Shown here: piece after piece, positions 24,001-32,549 of the stretch
Numbering within the stretch: the first letter of the stretch is position 1
Layout: every line of letters begins with the position of its first letter
Source: Megamerina dolium
Taxonomy: Eukaryota > Arthropoda > Insecta > Diptera > Megamerinidae
Reading direction: 5' to 3'
Length of the DNA: 64,000 nucleotides
Assembly: GCA_963854835.1 (NCBI GenBank)
Contig: OY978526.1
Location: 77,038,418-77,102,417, forward strand
Notes under the pieces: generated by a model
What the model was told of the DNA's origin: nothing
Seen by the model: the letters and a program-made list of their open reading frames with translations, nothing else
Databases searched by the model: none
Position numbers and translations under genes: made by a program

Positions 24001-24294
24001 GACAACAATGCGTCCATAGAAAATGGAACAACGGAAACAGCGACGGAACAAGAACAAGAGCTACTACTACTACAGCATAAGCAACTTGAAACTGTAACAG
24101 AGGCAACAACCATAACAACAACAATGTACACAGCAGCAACAACAACAGCAACAGTGGCGGAGACAACAATAACCGCGGCAGCCGCATCAGAAGCAACAGC
24201 AGCAGCAGCATCGGCGGTGGCAGCGATGACGGCACCGGTAACAGCAACAGCGACAACAGCAACAACCACAGCGCTGCAGGAAACAGCAATATGA
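2513..24294 (+). CDS. giant ZAD / C2H2 zinc-finger protein, 5 exons in window, 5'-incomplete
   Basis: Likely a nuclear DNA-binding regulator. Coding exons 2513-12698, 16582-16833, 17003-17893, 20581-20730 and 23954-24294 total 11,820 nt (3,939 codons plus TGA). All four junctions have GT/AG ends and keep frame. The N-terminus visible here is the second half of a ZAD domain (CxxC at 2540-2557 region, then a Phe/Cys helix), the dimerising domain of a large fly family. Residues up to about 3,180 are mostly poly-Q, -T, -D, -N, -S, -H, -A and basic/acidic tracts. Ten C2H2 fingers follow: three in exon 1, one rebuilt across intron 1, four in exon 3, one in exon 4, and one rebuilt across intron 4. 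A low-complexity Ala/Thr tail ends the protein. Family members are usually 400-1,000 residues, so the size is exceptional. I cannot name an orthologue. Confidence 0.9.
2640..12450 (+). repeat. triplet-repeat-encoded homopeptide region
   Basis: Dozens of in-frame microsatellites: CAA/CAG as Gln (longest near 12358-12432, with very few interruptions), ACT/ACA as Thr (6433-6468, twelve in a row), GAT as Asp (5287-5350), CAT as His (8407-8438), AAT/AAC as Asn, TCA/AGT as Ser (8478-8525), GCT as Ala (8382-8407), and CCA as Pro (4942-4967). Many runs use one pure codon, which points to replication slippage, while others mix synonymous codons, which suggests older, selected runs. The opposite strand is accidentally open in many places because the repeats lack stops in all frames. 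Confidence 0.95.
12744..12771. repeat. (GT)n microsatellite
   Basis: Pure GT dinucleotide run about 45 bp downstream of the exon 1 donor, inside the intron. Confidence 0.9.
12772..13806. other. intronic sequence, nothing recognised
   Basis: AT-rich intron. The moderately GC-richer block around 13375-13640 may be a transposon fragment, but no coding domain or terminal repeat could be identified. Confidence 0.5.
13807..14205 (-). mobile_element. LINE 3' end (RT C-terminus), minus strand
   Basis: On the minus strand an open stretch (14205 down to 13895) reads EYRIRYNHELYELY, then RLRWLGHVKRMEEHAPAKK and GRRRRRGRPNLRWKDQVLE. This is the typical C-terminal tail of insect non-LTR endonuclease/reverse transcriptases. 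The element ends in a (GTAA)n tail, read on the plus strand as TACTTACTTACTTA at 13807-13820, preceded by GGCTACATA. The 5' part is missing (5' truncation). A sister copy lies at 34417-34741. Confidence 0.8.
14270..14980 (+). pseudogene. decayed LINE ORF2 fragment (RNase H and C-terminus)
   Basis: Frameshifted pieces match the RNase H region and tail of Jockey-like LINEs: SISLGTMQKVVQAEIYDI (the AEIY motif carrying the catalytic Glu), NEEADRLVKMG (the usual EADRLAR motif), then KWNNIVGQKSSKLF and SRSELKLMTEMISY (the LINE tail that normally runs into a TGH motif). Several stops and frame changes show that it is dead. Confidence 0.6.
15130..15384 (+). pseudogene. second decayed LINE RNase H fragment, interrupted by a SINE
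   Basis: Reads IFTNGSRLDGRMGRGAYSDK (first RNase H strand; the catalytic Asp of TDGS is replaced by Asn), then after frameshifts DHCSVFQAEV (second catalytic Glu). The SINE at 15397-15743 lies inside it, and the LINE appears to continue at 15756-16232. Confidence 0.6.
15397..15743 (+). mobile_element. tRNA-derived SINE, copy 1, with target-site duplication
   Basis: Starts GTGCCGTGGCTCAGTGGTTAG (A-box region), followed by a B-box-like GGTCGTGGCTCAATCCC, then a family-specific body beginning GGCTGATGCATAACAAATTT and a 3' end GTGCCACATATTTATTTATT. It is flanked by AAGATATTTTTG (15385-15396) and AAGATCTTTTTG (15744-15755), a 12-bp duplication with one mismatch, as expected for LINE-driven retroposition. 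Probable pol III promoter from the two boxes. Confidence 0.88.
15756..16232 (+). pseudogene. LINE 3' remnant continuing after the SINE
   Basis: Carries scattered LINE-tail similarity. The terminal block reads GGTATCACAATGGAACTC, then GGCATAGGTGAGCTCTGTCATTGAGAGGGCTGCCAC, and ends in CTAATCTAACCTAA. Closely similar 3' ends occur at 21300-21388 (minus) and 47440-47500 (plus), so this is a family end, not a host sequence. Confidence 0.6.
16240..16460 (-). repeat. GTGGGCGTGG-family modules, reverse orientation, decayed
   Basis: Contains AGCTCCCGTACAAAGTGTCTGAATTTC, a GCTGTAACTTTGGCA block, and GTGGCTCCCATACAAAATGGAGG. These are the reverse of the modules at 27421-28575. Confidence 0.6.
16582..16833 (+). 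CDS. zinc-finger gene, second exon in window
   Basis: The acceptor TTTTTCCATACAG precedes 16582; the donor T|GTAAGT follows 16833. Mostly Ser/Thr/Gln low-complexity sequence, ending with the first Cys pair of a finger (CPEC at about 16815-16826). The rest of that finger is in the next exon: joining the T at 16833 to CT at 17003 gives a Ser codon and a perfect C-x2-C-x12-H-x3-H. Confidence 0.9.
17003..17893 (+). CDS. zinc-finger gene, third exon in window
   Basis: Acceptor CTCCTCACAG before 17003, donor G|GTATGT after 17893. Begins with the second half of finger 4, then a Gln-rich linker (17065-17265) and a Ser/Thr linker, followed by four canonical fingers (about 17557-17625, 17650-17715, 17737-17805 and 17825-17890). 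Linkers between fingers are irregular rather than TGEKP-like. Confidence 0.93.
17965..18006. repeat. (GT)n microsatellite
   Basis: About twenty GT dinucleotides downstream of the exon donor at 17893. Confidence 0.9.
18290..20060. repeat. AT-rich tandem array, about 538-bp higher-order unit with dyads
   Basis: Intronic array of diverged AT-rich units. The dyad CCATTACTTGTAATGG occurs perfectly at 18346, 18475, 18621, 19016, 19162, 19554 and 19699. Spacings of about 146 bp and 392-395 bp alternate, giving a 537-541-bp super-unit. Other landmarks repeat with the same step, for example TAATCTTAAGGGAATTTATA at 18903 and 19441, and a diverged copy at 19961. Boundaries are approximate; about three and a half super-units are present. 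Confidence 0.85.
20581..20730 (+). CDS. zinc-finger gene, fourth exon in window
   Basis: Acceptor TTCTGTTACAG before 20581, donor CATG|GTAAAC after 20730. Joining the G at 17893 to TA gives Val, and the reading continues with LPNIEC. Contains one whole finger (IECDLCSSKFHLKRDMRQHR...) and the CHYC half of the tenth. Confidence 0.92.
21300..21388 (-). mobile_element. LINE 3' terminal fragment
   Basis: Reverse complement of the end block also seen at 16150-16232 (GGTATCACAATGG... GAGAGGG... CCACATGACTTAACC). It abuts the SINE copy at 21388. Confidence 0.55.
21388..21706 (-). mobile_element. tRNA-derived SINE, copy 2
   Basis: Minus-strand copy. The A-box is read backward as AACCACTGAGCTCCGGC near 21686-21703, the B-box as GGGGATTGAAGCC near 21643. 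The shared body (AAAGAAAAATCTTTTCGATATTAAATTT) is clear. The 3' tail is lost and the LINE end at 21300-21388 sits in its place. Confidence 0.8.
21760..23480. repeat. dispersed tandem satellite (CCTTAAGGGGGCTCCCATACAA-type), locus 1
   Basis: Diverged units of roughly 160-200 bp share ordered blocks: CCCTTTAAGGGxGCxCCCATACAAAATGAA, AAACACCTGAAAATxxACAAATAACTCCATAATT, CCAGGAATCGCCTCTAGxAxGGTGAAATGTA, and a pyrimidine-rich CTCCxxAATATTTTCCC block. Locus 2 (60030-61640) has the same blocks in the same order and orientation. The array is split by a GC-richer insertion at about 22745-23130. Confidence 0.75.
22745..23130. other. GC-rich insertion of unknown origin inside the satellite
   Basis: A 0.39-kb block whose composition is unlike its surroundings (for example GGTGGAGGCGGCCATCGAGG and CACCCCCTGGAGGCTGCCG). 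It has no satellite blocks. A 62-codon open frame (22926-23114) ends in CAA repeats and shows no recognisable domain. Probably a transposon fragment, but I cannot assign it. Confidence 0.5.
23954..24294 (+). CDS. zinc-finger gene, last coding exon
   Basis: The acceptor TTTCACAACATAG precedes 23954. Joining the G at 20730 to CA gives Ala and completes the tenth finger (...TRLHAHIKTH; C-x2-C-x12-H-x3-H). The remainder is a Glu/Gln, Thr and Ala-rich tail ending in TGA at 24292-24294. Confidence 0.9.
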
Positions 24295-25117
24295 TGAAAT
24301 GATAATGTTGCACAAAGAATGAAATTATTATACTTTCAAAGCAGAAGAAGAAGAAGAAAAAGAACAAGAAGCATCATCATCAACAGTAGAATACGTAGAA
24401 GAAGAAGCAGCAGAAGAAGACAATGGGGAAGGGAGAACAACATGAGAACAAGAAGAGTTACACTGGTAGGAACAGCAAACGGAATAATAATCAGAGCAAC
24501 AACAACAACCGCCACATCGTAACTGCAATAATAGTTATAATTGTATTGTTGTACTACAATTCTTTCATCTAATTTAAAATTATGTAGCATATTTTTAGGT
24601 GTTTTCTGTTCCCCCTATTCTTTCTTTTGCGCTCATCGCTCCCCTTCCTTTGTCTCTCTGTCTGCATTTATAGCATGAATGTAGATTTTTTAAATGAGAA
24701 TAACCAAAACAAGAGAAAAAACAATGATTTTTTTGTCTTTGTTTTTCGCAATTGTAATTTTAGAAAATAATTAATTTTCTTTATCTTTTAACATGATTAT
24801 CTAAATACCTACCTAATCATATTTACATACGTACAAGCATTTTTAGAATATTTTTGCTGTATGTAAATGAGAGACTATTATCTGTCATGCGATTTATTAA
24901 TTCATTTTTATACAAGTCAACTTGGACTTTTATTTGTGTCGTTTTAATGCATATACTTACCCCTTACCCCTACCTACAAACATATAAAGTTAAACTATAA
25001 TTGGCTCATTTTAAAATGATTAAAAACAAAAAAAAAAAAAAACACCAACATGTGTAAAATTCCTATTTATTAAAAATTAGTAGTTAACCAAAAAAGAAGA
25101 AACAAACAAAAAATACA

Positions 25118-25155
25118 CTTGTCAGTCAGTCAGTCAGTCAGTCAGTCAGTCAGTC
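25118..25155. repeat. (GTCA)n microsatellite
   Basis: Nine or so tandem CAGT/GTCA tetranucleotides. Confidence 0.9.
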
Positions 25156-25673
25156 GACTTTTTGCTTGTTAATAATGCAATTATGCACACATATTTGTAT
25201 ATGTATGTATAATTTCGAATGATTATTTTCATAAAATAAAAAAATTATATGCAATAATAAAATATTAGGAACATATGACGCTAAGCGCTTTCTTTGTTTT
25301 CGTTGTTTGTTGTGTATGAAATGTTACTGCAATAATAAGGTAGAAGAACATGGAACTAACTAACTAAACTCTATGGTTTACAATTAATTATTATTACCTA
25401 TAATATATACAATACAGAACAAATTAATTCATTAATTAATTATAAAATTATGATAATTAAATAATTAAAGCAAAACTCTATAAAAAATATTATTAATAAA
25501 TAGGAATTTAGAATTTTTTATATACAAAAAACATTTTATTATTTTTTGTGTTGTTGTATCACAAAAACAAAATGTACGTTACTTTTTTGCTATCTTTCTT
25601 ATTTTGATACATACCTACATACATAAATATTATATATTGCATTTTATTCATTCATTCATTCATTCATTCTTTC

Positions 25674-25831
<158 letters not shown>

Positions 25832-26127
25832 CATTTAATTATTTAAAGTTTATAATATGAAATATTATATGTTATATAAATGTATATAAATAAAATAAAT
25901 CAAATTTCATAAAATAAATTGATTAATGAATATCTAAAATACATATGTACATATGTACTCACTGATTATATATAATAGCAGTATCAATTACTTGGAGTGG
26001 AGTGTTGTTTTAATTAATTTAGGCCTCAATATTCTAAATATTCTATATATTCTACAAAATATATATTTCTGTACTACCCTGTATTAAAAAAAAATGACCT
26101 TACAGTCGGCTGAAGCCGACCAAATTA

Positions 26128-27418
26128 CGAGGGCGGATTGATAAAGAAGCTACCTAAGTACGAAAATGGCAGCACAAACACAAAAACTTTTTTTTTTTTT
26201 TTGAAATTACAATCTGTCAAACGTCAGCTGTTAAAATTTCACCCAAATTCATCGATTAGTTTATATGTTGTAGTCGTTTGAAATAACCAACTTTTATGTT
26301 TCTTGAAAAATTGAAAATAGCGAATTTCGTGCAGTGATTAAATACTATTATTTGAAAGGGAAAATGGAAAGAGACAAAAGAAAAGCTCTATAAACATTAC
26401 GGTGAGTCTGCTCCGTCATTACAAAATATTGGATTGCTGAATTTAAACGCGGTCGAACAAGCATTGCAACAATACCATCAACAGGAAGGCCAAAATTGGT
26501 GATTACTGAAGAAAATATCAAGAAAATCCTCGATATCGTTATGAATGATCGCCGAGTCAAGTTGCGTGAGATTGTTGAAATGGTAAACATCTCATATGAA
26601 CGTGTGTTCAACATTTTGCACGAACATTTGCATATGAAAAAGCTATCGGCAAGATGGGTGTCGCGTTTACTCAGTGTCGAACAAAAATGAGTTCGAGAGA
26701 CCACTTTACAGTGGTGTTTGGACATGATAAAGCGTAATCCTCTTGATTTTTGGCATCGATTAATAACTGTTGATGAAACGTGAGTCCACCACTACACACC
26801 TGAAACCAAAAATCAATCGAAACAATGGTTGGAAGCTGGTGGAAGTGCTCCGAAGAAGGCGAAGTCAGTGAAATCGGCTGGCAATGTTATGGCCACTGTA
26901 TTCTGGGATGCATTCGGAATATTGCTTTTCGATTATCTTGAAAAAGGATCCACAATTACAGGAAGGTATTATCGTGCATTATTGGAACAATTGAATAATG
27001 ATGCAATCAAGAAAAAACGACCACATTTAAAGAAGAAGAAAGTGCTCTTTCTTCAAGACAACGCACCGTTTCACACAGCATTAGATACGATGCTAAAATT
27101 ACGTGAAATACACTTCGAATTGGTTGATCATCCACCTTATAGTCCAGATTTAGCTCCTAGTGACTTTTTTCTGTTTCCAAACTTGAAAAAATGGCTCGCA
27201 TGAAAAAGATTCAGCTCAAACGAAGAAGTGATTACCGAAACTAACGCGTATTTTGAGGGGTTCCCGAAAATCGTATTATTCAGATGGTATAAAAAAGTTG
27301 GAATATCGTCTTACTAAGTGTGTCAAAGTAAAAGGAGACGATGTTGAGAAATAAATGGTTTTTGAAAAAAAAAAATGTTTTTTTCCTACTTAGGTAGCTT
27401 TATTATCAATCCGCCACG
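26128..27418 (+). mobile_element. mariner element (DD34D), nested, inactive
   Basis: Flanked by TA (26126-26127 and 27419-27420). The left end CGAGGGCGGATTGATAAAGA and the reverse complement of the right end (CGTGGCGGATTGATAATAAA) are imperfect terminal repeats of about 30 bp sharing GCTACCTAAGTA. Length 1,291 bp is normal for mariner. It interrupts the left part of the modular element, so it arrived later. Confidence 0.9.
26362..27203 (+). pseudogene. mariner transposase, broken
   Basis: Reads from the HTH region (ENIKKILDIVMNDRRVKLREI) through TVDET (first Asp), QDNAPFHTA (second Asp) and HPPYSPDLAPSDFFLF. There are exactly 34 residues between the second Asp and the Asp of PSD, the mariner DD34D signature. 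Breaks: a TGA at about 26688 after VEQK, a TGA at about 26781 in place of the usual Trp of DETW, and N-terminal frame changes. The next long reading runs 26829-27203 and ends early in the KKWL region. Non-functional. Confidence 0.88.
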
Positions 27419-28639
27419 TATATTGTAAGTTATGGTGGTTTTAAAGGGAATAATTTTTAAAGGAGGTTGTTAAGATAATTTCGAGGCTTAGTATGGCAGC
27501 TATATAAAAAGTGGGCGTGGAATACTTCTATCTTGTAAATCTAATTTACTTTGCAATATTAATCCAAAAACCTTAAAATTTGGTTGCCCTACGCAGAATA
27601 GTTCGTAAGTTAAAGCCGTTTAAATTTTTTTAATGTTTTCGCACCTTTGTATGGTAGCCCCACTAAGAAGTGGGTGTGGCATGCTAGTTTCATGTCACTT
27701 TATTTCCAACAATGATATTAATCCAAGTGTCAAATATGGTTGTTCTAGACACAAGATTGCCGAAGCTATAGCCGTTTCAATTGAGAAGAAATTCAGTCAT
27801 TTTATATGGGAGCTACTACAAACAGTGGGTGAGGCTCGCCTATTTCTTCTAAATCTAGTTATCTTTACAATACTAATTCATAACGTAAATATGGTTGTTC
27901 TATGCTAAATAGGTTAAAAGTTATGAGGATTAAAATTTATTTTTTATTTCCTCGCCTTGTATGGGAGCCACATAAAGGAGTGGGCGTGGCATGATGATTT
28001 TTTGCCGCATTATTTCCGACTACCATATTAATCTAAGTGTCAATTATGATTATTCTAGACTGAAGATTGCAGAAGTTACAGCTGTTTCAATTTAAAAGGC
28101 CTACAGACTGTATGTATGGGAGCTACTATATAAAGTAGGCGTGGCTCGCCTATTTTCGGCAAGGTTATGTAGCAGTATAATATAACTTCACTTGCCAAAT
28201 ATTGTTGACCCAGATGGTATATTAAGTGAGTTATAGCATGTTATAGGTTTTGAAAATTCCGAGGTTACTCGCTTTGAACGCTTCGTGTGGGCGTGGTTAT
28301 TGACCGATCATGTCCAATATCAATCCCTTCTGTACCATTGGATCATAGGTTACTTACGCCAAATTTCGTCAAAATTGCTCAATATTTGCTCAAGTTATCG
28401 TGCGAACCAGGCAGGTGACAGACAGACGGATGGGCGGACATCGTTAAATCGAACATTTAAGCGACGCTGGTCGCGAATATATACAATTTTCTATATTTCC
28501 GGAGATTTCTTCAAGTGGTTACAAACATGTGACCGAAATGAATATACTTTGCATATACATATGCAGGGTATAATAGACGCATTCGAGAATCATATTCGTC
28601 GTCATCGGAGGCCAAAGAATCGTTAATAGAAATGGATAA

Positions 28640-29330
28640 TGCATGCTCAACGTTTAGCAACTCATTAGCACTTCAAGGAGTCTGTATTTTATTCATAAAA
28701 ATGATCAAATGTAATAATAACGGTATATGTCGAAACGCATAGGTGGAATTCCGCACCAGCAATTGGAGTTGTGTCCATCCACTTTATGGAAAATTTTGCG
28801 TAAGGATCTTGGTTTACGTTCCTATAAGATCCAGCTAGTGCAAGAATTGAAAACGCAAGATCATCAATCTCTTCGTTTGTTTGGGCAATGGGCTGAAAAT
28901 CAACTGGAAGTTGACCCATTGTTTTATAGCAACATTTTATTCAGTATTGAGGCTCATTTTTTGGCTCAAGGGATATGTGAACAAGCTAAATTGTCGGATT
29001 CGAAATGAAGATAGTCCACAAGAAATTCTTCAGACACCATTACATCTACAGGAACTTACTGTTCGGTGCGGTTTATGGGCTGGTGGATGCATTGGTCCGT
29101 ACTTCTTTAAAAACGCAGTAGGCAACAACAGCGTCATGATAAATGACTATTTGATTTCCCAATTGCGTGATACGAATGTGAAAGAGATGTGGTTCCAGTA
29201 AGGTGTGGCGCTACATACCATACATCGGACATAACAAACAATCGATTTATTGATGGTAGCATTTGGCGAAAACATAATCTTTCCTACAAGATCTTGCGAT
29301 TTAACGCTTCTAGTTTATGCTAGTGCTAGG
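28640..29330 (+). pseudogene. fragment of a rosa-like mariner transposase
   Basis: Frameshifted reading with STLWKILRKDLGLRSYKIQLVQEL, SIEAHF (first catalytic region; the usual DEAHF Asp is lost), NCRIRNEDSPQEILQ, LTVRCGLWAGGCIGPYFFKN and MWFQ followed by a stop where QDGA is expected. Related to the transposases at 30331-31620 and 43300-44586. No terminal repeats found; probably a truncated copy. Confidence 0.75.
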
Positions 29331-29578
29331 AGTTCATCTTAACCCTGGATACTAGAGCAAAACATTCTATAATAAAGAGCATTTTGGTAAAGAGATTTGA
29401 ACCTTTACTAAGAAAAGCTGTAAGAACTATTTGAATGTATACAATCAGTAGAGCTAAAATTGAATCCGAAAAGTGTTCACTTTTCAGGCAAGAAGTAAAG
29501 GACCGTGGCCAACAAGTAACCACAGAGAGAGAGTACATACCGAGAAAGAGAAGGTAGTAGCAATACAAGAATGGTCTA

Positions 29579-30003
29579 TTCCAGACAACTGTTTTCAGAA
29601 ACTTGTTGCCAGACACGGGTTTCCAGACACTTGTTGCAAGACAAAAGTTTCCAGACACTTGTTAGCAAACAACTGTTGTCAGATAACTGTTTCCAGACAT
29701 TTATTGCCAGACACTTGTTGGCATACAACTGTTTCCAGACATTTGTTGCCAGACACTTATTGGCAAACAACTGATTCCAAACACTTGTTGCCAGACAAAT
29801 GTTTCAAGACAAATTTTGACACATATTGTCAAACAACTCTTGCCAAACACTTGTTTCCAGACATTTGTTGCCAGGCAAATGTTGCGAGAGGTTTGCTACC
29901 AAACACCTTTTGCCAGATATTTGTTTCCAGACAAATGTTGCCACACACTTGTTGGCAAGCAACTGTTTCCAGACGTATGTTACCTGACACTTGTCTGGCA
30001 AAT
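29579..30003. repeat. 14-bp minisatellite (TTKCCAGACAMYTG), about 30 units
   Basis: Successive 14-mers such as TTGCCAGACACTTG, TTGGCATACAACTG and TTTCCAGACATTTG. Three units make 42 bp, a multiple of three, so each frame reads a 14-residue peptide repeat and the whole block stays open for 186 codons on the plus strand (29473-30033), with shorter open frames in other frames. No coding bias or domain supports a gene. Confidence 0.85.
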
Positions 30004-30330
30004 GAAACCTGTCAACTGGTTTCTTTCCGATAGGATAAGAAAATCCTCTCTAAAAATGAGAAAAAAAGTAAAAAAGTACGCGAACGGAAATTTTCTTAGA
30101 TTTACTAGTAAGCTTCCAAACGCCTTCAGTGCTGTCACCTGCCATTAAGAATAGCTGTTTTTTCTATCCTATGAATTCTTACTAGTAGAAATAATGCCAG
30201 TAAAAATTTACAAGAAATATCACAGAGAGGAAATAATCTCTTTCAATTTTCTCTATTTTTTTGGCTTTTGGTGTACGCGAACACATTTGCATTTGGAAAA
30301 ACAATTACGTATGGGAACAGACCTCTTGAA

Positions 30331-31620
30331 TATAAAGGGTTATCCATTTTGCGGCTTCAAAAGTAAATGTAAATAAAACACATATAAAATATTTTTTATC
30401 ATGATATTTCTTTTTTATTATAAAGTTTGAACTACATCATTTAAATAACTACCACGCGAATTGTTGCAAGCATCGATTCTTTTGAGGTAATTTTCGACCA
30501 CTTTTTGACACATATTGGGCGGTATCTCAGCCATAACGTGACGAATGTTGGTTTTTAGGTGCTTAAGAGTTAAAGGTTTATCTGCACAAACACGGTCTTT
30601 CGCGTAGCCCCACAAAAAAAAGTCAAGCGGTGTCAAATCGCATGATCTTGGTGGCCACTTGATATCGCCACGACGAGAAATTACGCGGCCAGAAAATTTC
30701 TCTTGCAATAAAGCCATATTCGCTCGAGTTGTGTGGCATGTGGCACCGTCTTGTTGAAACCACATATTCTCTAAGTCGTATTCTTCAATAGCAGGCAAAA
30801 AAAGTCGGTTATCATATGACCATAACGCTCCGAATTGACGGTGACAGTCGTTCCATCATCGTTTTCGAAGAAGTAAGGTCCAATCACACCTCCTGACCAA
30901 AGAGCGCACCAAGCAGTGACTTTTTGTGGATGTAGTGGCCTCTCTTCAATTACTTGAGGATTCTCAGAACCCCAAATACGACAATTTTGTTTGTTAACAT
31001 ACCCACCGAGTGAGAAATGTGCTTCGTCGCTGAAGAAAATTTTGTTCGAAAAATCGCCGTCCACCGCCTGTTGTTCAAGCACCCATTCGACGTATCTACG
31101 ACGTTGTGAATGGTCAGCTGGCTTCAGTTGTTGTGTGAGCTGGATTTTATATGGATGTAGGTGTAGATCTAAATGCAAAATACGCCATAATGTGCCGTAA
31201 GACAGTCCTAATTCCTGAGAACGACGAGGAATCGACACATTCGGGTCTTCGGCAACACTTTCACTTACAGCAGCGATATTTTCGGTGGTACGAGCGAAAC
31301 GATGATGCACAGGCCTTACAATATCTGTAACCGATCCAGTCTCTTCATATTTCTTCACAATTTTGCCAATTGCTTGCGTAGTTGGACGATTATGTAAACC
31401 ATAATCTCCTCTTAAAGCACGATATGTGGCTGTGGCAGAATCACCATTTTTGTAGTAGGTTTTTACAATTTTAATGCGTTGTGCGATAGTTAAGCGATCC
31501 ATTTTCGCAAATGTCAGACTTTGAACTGAAAAAGAAAGAAATTGTTTTAACAACTCAGTTTGACAGATGTCGAATTCTAGCCCTATACTTTTGAAACCGC
31601 GAAATGGATAACCCTTTATA
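30331..31620 (-). mobile_element. rosa-type DD41D mariner, nearly intact
   Basis: Terminal repeats AAAGGGTTATCCATTTTGCG (30334-30353) and, reversed at the right end, AAAGGGTTATCCATTTCGCG; similarity extends over about 30 bp (GCGGYTTCAAAAG). TATA at both outer edges makes the TA duplication position ambiguous by 2 bp. About 1.29 kb. One transposase gene on the minus strand. Confidence 0.9.
30418..31503 (-). pseudogene. DD41D mariner transposase with a single frameshift
   Basis: Likely start at 31503 (MDRLTIAQRIK; a longer upstream Met at 31553 is possible). The N-terminal HTH pair is followed by IFFSDEAHF (first Asp), MWFQQDGATCHT (second Asp) and PPRSCDLTPLDFFLWG. There are 41 residues between the second Asp and the Asp of PLD, the signature of rosa elements first described in Ceratitis. 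The only break seen is near 30793: the Phe-Phe-Leu codons run over seven T where eight would keep frame, so one base is missing from a homopolymer. The stop is at 30418-30420. A sequencing error at the homopolymer would make this an intact gene. Confidence 0.88.
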
Positions 31621-32549
31621 TGAGTGTGAAACGAGAATGATAGAAATACAGATTGCGCCCTGTGACGTCATAAACGAAACAGTGCGAATAGTAGGCAAAT
31701 AAGAAGTGTCAAAATCCCGTACAAAAGGTAAATAAAACTGCGAACGTTTATACAAAATTGTAAAATAAGCAATATTTATTACTTTATTATGGAAAATATT
31801 AGAAGAAACAAGTAAATAAATATACTGGGAATATATGTATGTAACCTAAAGTGACCAGAAGTTGCCTAAGTGGAAAAGCTGTGGACTAAATAAAGTGTGA
31901 CATACTAAGAGATGTTAATTTTATTCAAAATAAATTTAGGTTCCGATATCGCAGGTAATTATTATTTATTTATGAAATATGCTGATTTTAAAGCATGCTA
32001 TTAAAAAAAGGGCGCATATTCCAATTAAATATAACATTTGGATTTATATGTATGTATAATTTATCATAGTGATCGTTGAACTGTCGACACAGTGAAGAAT
32101 CGCTTAAATGCAAATACCATCTGATGATCTAAATTTAAATCGATGCGCCCCAAATCTCTTATATAGCGTCATAATATTAATTCAAAATTATCTTACACAC
32201 CTTACCTTACGCCCTTTTGCATTACGTGTCGAGAGCTTTACCCATATTTTATTGAAACCAACTACATCTCCATCTTAAATATCAACTACTTCATTAATAA
32301 ATGCAAAATATGTGTGTGATTTATTGCAAAAAGTAGCATACATCCATTGGATACTTAACTAATAACGATGAGTTTGTATATTAAAAATATATTCTATTCG
32401 TTAACGGTACACATAAACACGCATAGTAAAAAAAAGAATGCAGCCAATCCATCGAGTGGTGAAACTCTACTTCCTCCATATCTCTGTATGTGGATAAGCC
32501 TAAAAAGCAGCGTATACATCTACTAGTAGTGGGTGGGGTTACTCGACGA
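31621..32549. other. intergenic, 3' side of Syntaxin-18
   Basis: AT-rich; no gene found. TTTATT at 32320-32325 is an AATAAA on the minus strand, about 225 bp after the Syntaxin-18 stop, and is a candidate poly(A) signal. Confidence 0.5.

Larger units (their letters stand above)
26097..28576. mobile_element. GTGGGCGTGG modular element, copy A (carries a nested mariner)
   Basis: The left piece (26097-26127) reads CTTACAGTCGGCTGAAGCCGAC, a perfect 7-bp-stem hairpin matching the left end of copy B at 50610. A mariner occupies 26128-27418. The right piece has six modules with GTGGGYGWGG boxes at about 27512, 27669, 27824, 27980, 28134 and 28288 (period 154-157 bp). It then has CGTGCGAACC, a GACAGACGGA run, ATCGTTAAATCGA, and the end ATATGCAGGGTATAA. 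Copy B shares the same order. No protein is encoded. Confidence 0.8.

Noticed and set aside
29579..30003. CRISPR-like array
   Set aside because: Units are contiguous 14-mers without unique spacers, in a eukaryotic context.
29473..30033. 186-codon plus-strand open frame as a gene
   Set aside because: Entirely explained by the 14-bp minisatellite; other frames and the opposite strand are also open in places.
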